From an uncultured Clostridia bacterium (GTDB lineage Bacteria > Bacillota > Clostridia > Oscillospirales > Ruminococcaceae), in assembly GCA_947627045.1 (NCBI GenBank), contig CANQUM010000004.1, forward strand, positions 1-33,334: 33,334 bases of DNA, in the 5' to 3' direction. The notes beneath the pieces were generated by a model. That model was not told where the DNA came from. It did not search any database and was given only the letters and a program-made list of their open reading frames with translations. Positions 14,553 through 23,085 of this stretch are shown piece by piece. Position 1 is the first letter of the stretch, and every line of letters begins with the position of its first letter. Made by a program: the position numbers and the translations under genes.

Positions 14553-16940
14553 TTAATATCCCTTATATCTCTGTACTCTTACGTCAAATTTTCCGTTTTC
14601 ATTCAGCTTTATACCACCGAAAAACGGCTGAAGCTCTGCTCTAACATCGGTGTAAATATACGAATAAGCATTTTTTAAATTAAAACTTGAACCTTTAGCT
14701 TTATAATATTCCGAACTTTCAAGCTGTACTATATTTGCAAAGCGCTTTAATATATTATTTGATTTACCTGTTAATATAAGACCTATAAGAGTATAACCGC
14801 CATAATCTAACTCTAATCCATTATTTGATGATTCAGACGGAGAAGACTCAACAGAATTTTTGTTTGCTTCTTCTTTATAATCAGTAACCGCATCTATAAC
14901 ATCTTCAACATCTTTTGATATATCTGTCATATTCATAAATTTATTTACTAATTCAGTGATATTTTTTCCCAAATAGCATCCGTTTTTCTTTATAATAGGA
15001 ATTTTTTGGCTATTTACCAGCAAAACTGAATCAACATATGATTCTAACAATAACACTATAACTTTTACAGCAACGGCTAATGCCGGACCTACCATTGGTA
15101 TAGCAGATACCGCATCAGATACTCCTCTGACTACAGGATCTTTGACAAATACAGGATCAAAATTTAAAATCACTCTTAAAAATAATATATCACAGAAAAT
15201 ATATGTTTGATTGAGTATTTCATCTTTGCTTCCTGTTATTATATATTCATACTCGGCTCCTTTGAAATTCAAATTATTTTCTTCAGTATCAGTATGTTTG
15301 ATTTCACTATACTTATAACCTGTTAATCCTGTTTCTGTTTTATAATTTAATCGATTAGGTAAATTGTAGTACATATAAGAATTAATTATTGCTCTGTTAT
15401 ATAGCTCTTTTATATTAGACAGTCCTGCAATACCGCTAATAATATCGCCTATTTTTTGAGCTAACCCTACAATAAATTTACCGATGCCTTCAAATATTTT
15501 GATAATGCCGTCTAGCTTATTAATAATTCTCCAACTTGCATCATTAAATTTATCAATACCTTCACCTATCTTGTCTAAAGCGACAGATATAGTTTGTCCG
15601 CTGCCAATATTCTCATATAAAAAAAGATTATCTTTTAAATTAGCATCTAATTCTTTATCGTAAAAAAATTTTATTTGACTTAATTTCTCGAATACTTCTG
15701 ATATTTTTTTAAATAAATTTTTTCCATTGTCATCACTATCAATATTATCAAAATTACTTATTTCACTTATTAAATCATTTACTATAATTTTATAATCGTC
15801 AAAATCAAACCAAAGAATTTTATCATATTCCCATTCTTTATCAACATGTATATTTGATTTTATTGAGTTTTTTATTATTTCTATAAATTCGTCAATACTG
15901 TAATAACTAAGATTAAAATCAAATTTATCAAATAGCTTATTACTAATATTTTCAATAGTACCCAAAAGGTTTTCGCAAATATTTTTTTGTACTTTATCTA
16001 ATACATTTGTGAAATTCAAATCTATTTCTGTATTTTCAGAATTTTCTTCGTTAATCATTTGCCTTATGTTATTACAATTATTCTGTATATCTTGGATGTT
16101 TTGAATTATATCAGGTATAAGACCACTGCTGCTATTTTCTGAAAGAAGAGATTTATTTAACTTTTGACAATCCTTTGCCTTTTTCTCTAAGGACTCTAAT
16201 TCAACTTTAATATCCTCATCAGTAATTTTATCAACGTCATCTGCCTTTTTGTACTTTTCATATAACTTTTTTATTGCTTTTTGTACTTCATTATAGGCAT
16301 CTTTACATTTTTTTATTTTATCTTTTATATCTTCCAGATTGCCTTTTAAGTCAATTACAGAATTAACAAGTTCTTTTACGCTATTTGCAGCATTGGTAAC
16401 ATTGTTGACTTTATCCATATAACCGTTTAACTTATTGCACATGTCAGTATTAATTCCAATACGATCCAAAAAACCGTTAATACCATTATTAAAATCAAAT
16501 ATTTCATCAGCAAATTTTGTTAAAACAGAAGTCTCGCCATAATCCATTATCTGCTGCTTTAAAATATCTGTATTATATAACGAATACTTTCCAACTGCCG
16601 TGGTTTCATTTCCAATTATTGCATTTTTACCAATTACACTTTTATTTGCTTTAATATATTCGTTGAATGTATTGTTAATATCTCCATTTTCCTGCGATAC
16701 AGACTGAAGTGCAAATCGCTCATCCAAATATTTGTCATATTCAGCAAGTGTAGAAAGACCCGCACTGCTGGAAATCTGCTCTAATATTTCGTAAACGCTC
16801 TGATAGCGTGATGATTCAACTAAAATTCCGGCAAGAGTTATAAACGGTGCAAGTAATATACATAAAAATATAGAAATTACACCATTTATTCCATTAAAGT
16901 ATTTATGCTTTCTTTTTCTAAACAGCCTCAATAATTTCAC
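14553..16940 (-). CDS. TadG-like / DUF5702 pilus-associated membrane protein
   Basis: The 795-residue protein has a basic start (RLFRKRKHKYF) and an N-terminal helix NGVISIFLCILLAPFITLAG at about 20-40, the typical TadG/DUF5702 opening, followed by RYQSVYEILEQISSSAGLSTLAEYD. Residues about 170-460 are long charged helices, probably coiled coil. Two more hydrophobic stretches at about 500-520 and 615-645 (AIPMVGPALAVAVKVIVLLL) and a C-terminal domain follow. DUF5702 proteins occur in Firmicutes Tad clusters and are likely outer-surface partners of the pilus. The start may be GTG at 16940 or, more favourably spaced from GGGAAG, TTG at 16931. Confidence 0.82.
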   Translation of the reverse strand: MKLLRLFRKRKHKYFNGINGVISIFLCILLAPFITLAGILVESSRYQSVYEILEQISSSAGLSTLAEYDKYLDERFALQSVSQENGDINNTFNEYIKANKSVIGKNAIIGNETTAVGKYSLYNTDILKQQIMDYGETSVLTKFADEIFDFNNGINGFLDRIGINTDMCNKLNGYMDKVNNVTNAANSVKELVNSVIDLKGNLEDIKDKIKKCKDAYNEVQKAIKKLYEKYKKADDVDKITDEDIKVELESLEKKAKDCQKLNKSLLSENSSSGLIPDIIQNIQDIQNNCNNIRQMINEENSENTEIDLNFTNVLDKVQKNICENLLGTIENISNKLFDKFDFNLSYYSIDEFIEIIKNSIKSNIHVDKEWEYDKILWFDFDDYKIIVNDLISEISNFDNIDSDDNGKNLFKKISEVFEKLSQIKFFYDKELDANLKDNLFLYENIGSGQTISVALDKIGEGIDKFNDASWRIINKLDGIIKIFEGIGKFIVGLAQKIGDIISGIAGLSNIKELYNRAIINSYMYYNLPNRLNYKTETGLTGYKYSEIKHTDTEENNLNFKGAEYEYIITGSKDEILNQTYIFCDILFLRVILNFDPVFVKDPVVRGVSDAVSAIPMVGPALAVAVKVIVLLLESYVDSVLLVNSQKIPIIKKNGCYLGKNITELVNKFMNMTDISKDVEDVIDAVTDYKEEANKNSVESSPSESSNNGLELDYGGYTLIGLILTGKSNNILKRFANIVQLESSEYYKAKGSSFNLKNAYSYIYTDVRAELQPFFGGIKLNENGKFDVRVQRYKGY

Positions 16941-16970
16941 TTCCCAATATAAATGTAAAGTATCTATACT

Positions 16971-17627
16971 TTACAAATTTAAAAAACCTTTTATGTTATC
17001 AATAGTACTTTTGAATTTCCCAATTAACTCAGACGCTCTGTTGTCATCAGTTAAACTATCAAGCAGCTTGATATACCTTATTGTGTTCATATGTGCCGAA
17101 AGGTCATAACACTCCCCTACTGCAACCGTAGTGATTTCTAAATCTGAATCAAAGCCGAAAAACTCCAGAGCACCGCCTAAGAATATCTCTGCTTTCGATT
17201 CAATTGTAAGCACTAAATGATTACGTCCATATTTATCAGACTCAACATCTAATATAACATCTCTGATTTCATTGTTTTTTTTCAATGAAAGACTTGACGC
17301 CTTTGTTCTATCTGATATCAAATCCTCTGCTTTCTTTTTATATTTATCGTTAGTCGTTATACCTATCCAGTTTTTAACCAATCTGAAATAATTCAAATTT
17401 TTTAAATCATCTTCGGTAATATTATCTGCTTCAACCGCACCGTTGAATTTATATGTATCAGAGATTTCAGTTATTGTTTCGTTAGCTATAATTCCATATA
17501 TAGTTGACTGATAAAAATAAAAACCAAGACTCAGAATAAATAACATTATAAAGATTGTCATTATTAAAACAATTGTTGTCTCAATCATTAATTCCCCAGA
17601 TTCTGCTTCCTTGATTTTTCTATTCAT
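16971..17627 (-). CDS. TadE-like pilus assembly protein
   Basis: The 218-residue protein has the TadE layout: a short leader NRKIKEAESGE, then a helix LMIETTIVLIMTIFIMLFILSL beginning after Gly with Glu at +5 (GELMIE region), then an external domain. It probably serves as a minor pseudopilin together with the downstream TadE-like protein. I chose the ATG at 17627 because AGGAG is 9 bases upstream of it; the alternative ATG 24 bases earlier has no ribosome site. It lies 30 bases before the DUF5702 gene and 53 bases after the WG-repeat gene. Confidence 0.82.
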   Translation of the reverse strand: MNRKIKEAESGELMIETTIVLIMTIFIMLFILSLGFYFYQSTIYGIIANETITEISDTYKFNGAVEADNITEDDLKNLNYFRLVKNWIGITTNDKYKKKAEDLISDRTKASSLSLKKNNEIRDVILDVESDKYGRNHLVLTIESKAEIFLGGALEFFGFDSDLEITTVAVGECYDLSAHMNTIRYIKLLDSLTDDNRASELIGKFKSTIDNIKGFLNL

Positions 17628-17680
17628 CACTTTTTTCTCCTCGTTGATCATACAATAAAAATCATAACTAAAATTAATTA

Positions 17681-19027
17681 TTAAAAACTGTCTTTAAATA
17701 CTCTGAATTTCAACAACTGCCAAGATGAAAAATCATCTTCCGAAAAGTTTGTTAAATTAACCATACAGCTTCCTTCAGAATTTAAGTAGTCAATATCAGC
17801 AAAAATATAATCAGTTACCAGCTCGTTGTTATTGTTAATAAATCCCCATTTCCCGTCTTTGCATACCGCAGCCAGACCGTTTGAAAAACTCTTTGCCATT
17901 TCATACTGAGGTTTTATTTTTACATTACCGTCTGAATCAGTAAAACCCCAATCCCCATCTTTACTGAATGCAATTAGATTATCCTTAGTGTATACGTCAA
18001 TATTATCACATTTAAAATCATTTTTAGTTTTTAAGTTTTCATCATAAAATCTATAACCATTTCCGTCATCAGCAATTATAATATTATCCTGAATATAGCT
18101 TCCGTCATTATTAATTCGTATATCTTTGAATTCCTTTTTGTCGGTTTGTTTTCCTTTTTTATTTATGAAATACCACTTATCATCTTTCTGAACTGCTGCC
18201 CTCCCATTGACAAACATACTTGCATAATCAAAGCCTCCAAACATAAAATCGCCAAGCTTGTTGCAATATCCGTAAACTCCGTCTGAAAATATGGAAATTC
18301 TGTCTTCAGAATAGATTCCGGAAAAAATTACATTTTTATCTCTTATTATTCCCTGCACAACATTGTTGCTGTCTATAAGTCTTATATCCTTACTGTTATC
18401 ATAAAGTCTTATTCCGTCTTCTCCGGCAGGACTTAAATATTTATATTCGGCTTTTATCGTTTCTGTACCGTTTGCATCTATTGCCCCTATAAGACCTTTA
18501 TCTTTTACAGCATAATTTCCGCTTATGTATGGTGAAACATCTGAATATGTTTCATCAGATATTACATATGAGTATTTTACCTTTTTGTATAACAAATCCA
18601 AATCATCATTTGACAAGTTGCTTTTTTCAGCGTTATCTAAAACATTATACGCACTTTCATAATCTTCTTTTTCAAGATAAAGGTTAGCCAGCTTGATTGT
18701 GAATTCAACATTGCCCTCTAAAGCATTGCACGCTTTATCTACAGCACTTACATAATCATCATAAATTGAATCGTCCTCTTTTAAACGCTCATCATATGCT
18801 TTGAACATATCATCGTATATTCCCTTTTCTTTTTTATACTTCAAAGCGTTTTTATATTCTTTTATTGATAATTGATATAAGCCTCTGTCAAAGTAATCTT
18901 CCGCAGTTTTTATTGATTGCTCAAAACTTCTTTGATCTTTTGTTCTGTCTGCAAATGCAAAAGTCATCCAACTGATTATAATCAAAGCTGTTAATCCTAT
19001 ACTTACAAGTACTTTGCTGTTAATCAC
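17681..19027 (-). CDS. Membrane-anchored TPR/WG-repeat protein
   Basis: The protein (448 residues from the GTG at 19027) has a membrane helix at about residues 5-25, a helical TPR-like region (about 30-150) with AEDYFDRGLYQLSIKEYKNA, then a series of WG beta-hairpin repeats to the C-terminus, clearest in KDGDWGFTDSDGNVKIKPQY and CKDGKWGFINNNNELVTD. WG repeats are common in surface proteins of gut Clostridia; their partners are unknown. The start is GTG because GGAGG lies 8 bases upstream; the open frame continues further, but that part overlaps the prepilin peptidase gene in another frame. Being in the middle of the Tad genes, it may scaffold pilus assembly outside the membrane (inference). 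Confidence 0.8.
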   Translation of the reverse strand: MINSKVLVSIGLTALIIISWMTFAFADRTKDQRSFEQSIKTAEDYFDRGLYQLSIKEYKNALKYKKEKGIYDDMFKAYDERLKEDDSIYDDYVSAVDKACNALEGNVEFTIKLANLYLEKEDYESAYNVLDNAEKSNLSNDDLDLLYKKVKYSYVISDETYSDVSPYISGNYAVKDKGLIGAIDANGTETIKAEYKYLSPAGEDGIRLYDNSKDIRLIDSNNVVQGIIRDKNVIFSGIYSEDRISIFSDGVYGYCNKLGDFMFGGFDYASMFVNGRAAVQKDDKWYFINKKGKQTDKKEFKDIRINNDGSYIQDNIIIADDGNGYRFYDENLKTKNDFKCDNIDVYTKDNLIAFSKDGDWGFTDSDGNVKIKPQYEMAKSFSNGLAAVCKDGKWGFINNNNELVTDYIFADIDYLNSEGSCMVNLTNFSEDDFSSWQLLKFRVFKDSF

Positions 19028-19044
19028 AGTGTTTTCCTCCCATA

Positions 19045-19734
19045 TTAATAAGCACCCAATATCAGGGTTGCTATATATCCCAGAAAAATAAACGGTCCGA
19101 ATGGTATATAGTCTTTCATTTTCTTGACTTTTGCTGCAATCATTATTATTGATACTAAAAACGAAAGCAGCAAGCCGAATAAAAGCGTGTACATAACTGC
19201 ATAAATACCGCACATAAATCCAAGCGAGCTTATTAGCTTTATATCGCCGTAACCTATTCCACCGTGCATAATTTTTGATATTATAATCAATACCAAAAAA
19301 CAAATTATAAGTGCTGCAAAACTGCTTATCAGCATGGAAATAAAATTCTTATCGCCGCTGATAAGCTCTGTCAGCATAAAAATGAATCTAACAGATATAA
19401 GAATTATCGAAAGTATATTCGGTATCAAATGCGTTTTGAAGTCAATTATAAATGCACTTAACAACGCACAGAAAGACAATAATAATTTTATATTTAAAAC
19501 AGTTATCCCTATTTGTCTGAATGCAAAATATCCGCATAAAGCTGATACAATTACCGCACCTGTTACTGTTACAATATGCTCTGCGGTAATATTATTTAAA
19601 ATACGTTTATTAAATATTGAAATTGTCCTGACATCTATTTTCCTGCTTTTTGATAACCTGTTTACCAAATAAAAGCTGAAAATCACAGACGCACAAGCCG
19701 TCAATATCCATATAAGGATCGCTGTAAAAATCAT
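19045..19734 (-). CDS. tadV: Tad prepilin peptidase (A24 family, TadV/CpaA type)
   Basis: The 229-residue protein is an integral membrane aspartyl protease that cuts the leader from Flp and TadE prepilins. About six membrane helices are visible, and the two catalytic aspartates are D98 in IDFKTHLIPN and D164 in GIGYGDIKLIS, the conserved GxGD motif. There is no N-terminal methylase domain, which fits the TadV/CpaA branch. I chose the ATG at 19734 because GGAG is 8 bases upstream; the extended frame upstream runs into a hairpin. It follows the pilin gene by 104 bases that contain a 13-bp stem-loop. Confidence 0.92.
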   Translation of the reverse strand: MIFTAILIWILTACASVIFSFYLVNRLSKSRKIDVRTISIFNKRILNNITAEHIVTVTGAVIVSALCGYFAFRQIGITVLNIKLLLSFCALLSAFIIDFKTHLIPNILSIILISVRFIFMLTELISGDKNFISMLISSFAALIICFLVLIIISKIMHGGIGYGDIKLISSLGFMCGIYAVMYTLLFGLLLSFLVSIIMIAAKVKKMKDYIPFGPFIFLGYIATLILGAY

Positions 19735-19761
19735 ATTAATATCTCCGTTTGTATGCTCTGT

Positions 19762-19801
19762 ATCACAGACCGAAAACATATTAATGTATTCGGTCTGTGA
19801 T
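19762..19801 (-). repeat. Perfect 13-bp stem-loop after the pilin gene
   Basis: ATCACAGACCGAA (19762-19774) and TTCGGTCTGTGAT (19789-19801) pair perfectly around a 14-base loop whose own ends (ACAT/ATGT) can pair. On the minus strand it is followed by ATACAGAGCATAC, with no U-run, so it is not a classic terminator. Its position 38 bases after the pilin stop suggests an RNA-stabilising or processing element that keeps pilin mRNA abundant compared with the downstream genes. Confidence 0.8.
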
Positions 19802-19838
19802 CTAAACAAAGCAATCTTACTTTTAAATTTTTAATTAA

Positions 19839-20066
19839 TTATGATTGGAATATGTTAGAAAGCTGATCGGTTATTTTACCCTTTATCGTCTCTATTACAT
19901 CAGTTTTTAAAAATGCGAAAATTATTCCAGCAATTACTAAAACTAATAATAATATCAATATTATAGAAATGAAATTTGTATCGCCTCGCTCGCATGAAAT
20001 AAAACTCTTCATCTTGACATATCCTCTGAGAGAAAGCTCGTTTGCCTTATCAAGCATATTTCTCAT
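19839..20066 (-). CDS. flp: Flp-family major pilin
   Basis: The 75-residue protein has a leader of about 28 residues ending in SCERGD, followed by a single hydrophobic helix TNFISIILILLLVLVIAGIIF and a short amphipathic tail ending SNIFQS. Size, layout and position between tadC and the prepilin peptidase match Flp pilin. The expected cleavage is after G28, but the residue at +5 is Ile rather than the usual Glu (G-xxxxEY), an unusual feature also seen in some Firmicutes TNFISI-type pilins. I chose the ATG at 20066, which has GGGAGG 8 bases upstream, over the GTG that overlaps the ribosome site. The strong ribosome site fits a highly made structural subunit. Confidence 0.83.
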   Translation of the reverse strand: MRNMLDKANELSLRGYVKMKSFISCERGDTNFISIILILLLVLVIAGIIFAFLKTDVIETIKGKITDQLSNIFQS

Positions 20067-20112
20067 AGCCTGCACCTCCCTTCAAAACGAATTATATATA
20101 TTATCATTCCGT

Positions 20113-20976
20113 TTAGAAAAACGCTCCGCCCAATGCAGACGAAAGAACAATAATCATAATACCAACAAAGATAAGCATTGTAGGGATTAATAGCTTTGAT
20201 GCTGCAGCTTCTCCCTTTTGAAGCATTATTTCCCTTTTAAGTCCCCATATTTCAGAGGACTGCTTTGCAAGAAAATCGCTGAGATCTGCTCCGCCCTTTT
20301 CCATACTCTGCACAAGCGCCGTAGCAAACTTTTTTACATCCTGAGAGTCGCTCATCTGACCAAATCTGTTTATAGCATCATGCTCTGAAACACCGTTTTC
20401 CATATCTGAGCAGGTCGTTTTCATAATATCGTAGATTGCCCCATCTTTGCTGTTTGCAATGGTTGTCCACGCTTCTTTTAAAATCATTCCCGAATTAATC
20501 AAAAGAGCAAGCGTTGATACTACCTCCGGAAGCTCGGCAATGCACTCCTGTCTTCGCTTATCAATATCCGATTTTGTTTTTGTCAGAAAATAATAGGCAG
20601 ATATTCCGCTCAAAACAATGCCTACTGTTAAAAACAACGTCCATTTATCTATGAGCATTCCCGAAAGGAGAAAACTCACAGCAAGAAATATGTAAACGAA
20701 AGTCAGACACTGTGCCCATGCAACCGACGCATAATATTGCGCATATTGAGGCTCAAAATATATTTTCGTCTGTGAAATCAGTTTTTCACTTATTCTTCCT
20801 CTTAATCTGAATGGTTTTGTATTTGAAAGAGCATAACCTACTGTGTATATTTCTTTCATTGGATAATCTTTGTCGTCTAAATTTTCAATGTAGCTTTCAT
20901 ATACCTTTCCCTTAATTAGAAAAATTAAAAATGAAACTGCTAATGCTGTTCCTATCAAAAGAAGCGCTATCTGCAT
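20113..20976 (-). CDS. tadC: Tad inner-membrane platform protein TadC
   Basis: The 287-residue protein is a type II secretion F-domain (GspF) membrane protein, the second platform subunit of Tad pili. It has a membrane helix at residues 1-20, a helix pair at about 92-130, a cytoplasmic T2SSF domain (about 140-255) with ECIAELPEVVSTLALLINSG and a FATALVQSMEKGGADLSDFL motif, and a last helix at about 262-285. TadB and TadC together bind the TadA ATPase. It starts at ATG with AAGGAG, 5 bases after tadB. Confidence 0.92.
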   Translation of the reverse strand: MQIALLLIGTALAVSFLIFLIKGKVYESYIENLDDKDYPMKEIYTVGYALSNTKPFRLRGRISEKLISQTKIYFEPQYAQYYASVAWAQCLTFVYIFLAVSFLLSGMLIDKWTLFLTVGIVLSGISAYYFLTKTKSDIDKRRQECIAELPEVVSTLALLINSGMILKEAWTTIANSKDGAIYDIMKTTCSDMENGVSEHDAINRFGQMSDSQDVKKFATALVQSMEKGGADLSDFLAKQSSEIWGLKREIMLQKGEAAASKLLIPTMLIFVGIMIIVLSSALGGAFF

Positions 20977-20981
20977 TTTAT

Positions 20982-21827
20982 TTACTCCTTGACATCCATA
21001 ATTTTATTTCCGATTTTATAAGCGGCTACAAATACGCCTAAAGCAACTGTAATTGCAGCTACTCCTACTAACGTAGTAAATCCTTCCGCAAACTGTGAAC
21101 TCATACCCTTCATAACGCCAACTATAACAATCGGAATTACATTCATAGCCCTAAGCTGCATTTTATTTGAGGTGAGTTTAGTTTGAATTTCTTCATTTAT
21201 AATCATTTTTTCACTTATAATATCATTTGTTCTTCTTACAATTTCTTTGAAATTACCGCCTGTCCTCATACAAATTGCAAATACATTAGCAAAGTTTTCA
21301 ATATCAGCTATTCCGCTTCTTTTCCCAAAATCTTCTATTGACTGCTCAAACGGAACATTATTCATCTGTGCGTTTATCATCTCGCCTACTTCTTTTACTA
21401 TTAAGGAATTTTCAGTATACTGCATAACCAGATCGTTATATGTGCTGTCTATTGAATCCTTAATATTCATTCCTCCCGATAGTGATGTTGAGAGCGATGA
21501 TAAAAAATCTCTGAACTGAATACTAAGCTTCTTTTTTCTCTTTTCGCATAAGCTGCTGCAAAGTGATTTCATAAAGACTTTATTTGCAATAATTCCAAAA
21601 AGAGAAAAAACAACAGTGTTGCTTATATATGTAGCTAAAGTTGAAACCCCATCTTTTTGAAATAGATTACCGTAAAAAATGTAACCTACAATTCCTCCGA
21701 CAATAAACAGAAAAAGAAAATATATTATTCTTTCTATCGGAGACATTACATATACCCGATAATTAAGCATATCGGTATTTATTGAAGATTTAATATATTT
21801 TGGCTCTTTAATTTTAGTCTTTGACAA
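20982..21827 (-). CDS. tadB: Tad inner-membrane platform protein TadB
   Basis: The 281-residue protein is the first GspF-like platform subunit. It has helices at about residues 30-50 and 62-80, a cytoplasmic T2SSF domain (about 95-215) with FRDFLSSLSTSLSGGMNIKD and FAICMRTGGNFKEIV, and two C-terminal helices (about 225-275). The start codon is TTG with a strong AGGAGG 8 bases upstream. It lies between tadA (11-base gap) and tadC (5-base gap), the usual Tad order. Confidence 0.92.
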   Translation of the reverse strand: MSKTKIKEPKYIKSSINTDMLNYRVYVMSPIERIIYFLFLFIVGGIVGYIFYGNLFQKDGVSTLATYISNTVVFSLFGIIANKVFMKSLCSSLCEKRKKKLSIQFRDFLSSLSTSLSGGMNIKDSIDSTYNDLVMQYTENSLIVKEVGEMINAQMNNVPFEQSIEDFGKRSGIADIENFANVFAICMRTGGNFKEIVRRTNDIISEKMIINEEIQTKLTSNKMQLRAMNVIPIVIVGVMKGMSSQFAEGFTTLVGVAAITVALGVFVAAYKIGNKIMDVKE

Positions 21828-21838
21828 TTTAACACCTC

Positions 21839-23077
21839 CTATATAGTAGTTTTCACACCTGAAATTTTCAGCTTAAAATCATTAACCAGCTTATTCCCGG
21901 TTCTTATTAGGCTTCCTGATACCTTTTCAAGTGTACTGTTTTCATCCTCTTGAAAAACATACAGCGGATTGAGAATAATTTTCCCGTTTTCATAACCCAC
22001 AACCTCTGTGATCTCCATTGTCTTTCTTGAATGATCGCGAAGTCTTGATAAATGAATGATTATATCAACCGCTGACGCTATCTGCTGTCTTATTGCCTCG
22101 AGCGGAAGTCCCGCAGAACCCTGAAGCACCATAGTTTCAAGACGGCTCAGCATATCTTCAGTTGAATTGGCATGTCCTGTAGACAATGAACCGTCATGCC
22201 CTGTGTTCATAGCCTGCAGCATATCCAAAGCTTCTCCTCCTCTGACCTCGCCTACAACAATTCGTTCAGGTCTCATACGAAGTGATGACTTAATCAAATC
22301 TCTTATTGTTATCTGACCAACACCTGAAGTATTGGCATTTCTGGTTTCAAGACTGACAAGATTTTTTATTCCTACTATCTGAAGTTCGGCTGAGTCCTCA
22401 ATAGTGATAACACGCTCATCCTTCGGTATAAAATTAGACAATGCGTTTAAAAATGTAGTTTTGCCCGAGCCTGTTCCTCCGCTTATAAATATATTGAATT
22501 TTGCCTCTACCAAAACCCTTAGTTTATCTGCTATTTCCCTTGTTATAGAACCGTATGAGATCAGCTTTTCAATAGTCATAGGTTCCTTTGAAAATTTTCT
22601 TATAGTTACTGTTGGACCACATAACGCTATAGGTGGCAGTACAACATTAACACGGGAACCGTCAGGAAGTCTTGTATCGCATATTGGATTTGCCTGATTA
22701 ACTTCTCTTCCGGCAAAGCCAACTATTCTCTGTATTATATCCTCAAGACGTCTTTGACTTTCAAATTGCTTATCCAGTTTTTCCAGCTTTCCGTTTTTTT
22801 CAATAAAAATATTTTCATGCCCGTTTATCATAACCTCTGTTATTGAATCGTCTTTAATGATCGTATCTAAAAGTCCCAACCCTCTTATAGAACTGTATAC
22901 CTGCTCAACTATTGATATCTTTTCTTCTATTGAGATATATGTATTCTTTGTTAAATCAGTAGTAATTTCTTCAACACGAGTCTCAAGCTCATCATCGGTA
23001 AGCTGGCTTAGCGGTAAGTTATCTGTAATGTATTTTTTTATTTGATCAATTATCTCCTGCTGTTTCTCTTTATTCAT
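21839..23077 (-). CDS. tadA: Tad pilus assembly ATPase TadA/CpaF
   Basis: The 412-residue protein is a type II/IV secretion hexameric ATPase that powers pilus assembly. An N-terminal helical domain (1-about 100) precedes a CpaF-type core: Walker [10 protein letters not shown] (200-208), Asp box TIEDSAELQ (225-233), Walker [17 protein letters not shown] (272-287) and His box STGHANS (299-305). All catalytic motifs are intact. It starts at ATG with AGGAG 5 bases upstream and follows tadZ by 8 bases. Confidence 0.96.
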   Translation of the reverse strand: MNKEKQQEIIDQIKKYITDNLPLSQLTDDELETRVEEITTDLTKNTYISIEEKISIVEQVYSSIRGLGLLDTIIKDDSITEVMINGHENIFIEKNGKLEKLDKQFESQRRLEDIIQRIVGFAGREVNQANPICDTRLPDGSRVNVVLPPIALCGPTVTIRKFSKEPMTIEKLISYGSITREIADKLRVLVEAKFNIFISGGTGSGKTTFLNALSNFIPKDERVITIEDSAELQIVGIKNLVSLETRNANTSGVGQITIRDLIKSSLRMRPERIVVGEVRGGEALDMLQAMNTGHDGSLSTGHANSTEDMLSRLETMVLQGSAGLPLEAIRQQIASAVDIIIHLSRLRDHSRKTMEITEVVGYENGKIILNPLYVFQEDENSTLEKVSGSLIRTGNKLVNDFKLKISGVKTTI

Positions 23078-23085
23078 AACTACTC

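Noticed and set aside
19028-19303. N-terminal extension of the WG-repeat protein
   Set aside because: This part of the open frame overlaps the prepilin peptidase gene in another frame and has no membrane or domain logic; the GTG at 19027 with GGAGG 8 bases upstream is the better start.
19735-19809. N-terminal extension of the prepilin peptidase
   Set aside because: It would be translated through the stem-loop and has no ribosome site; the ATG at 19734 has GGAG at good spacing and starts directly with the first membrane helix.
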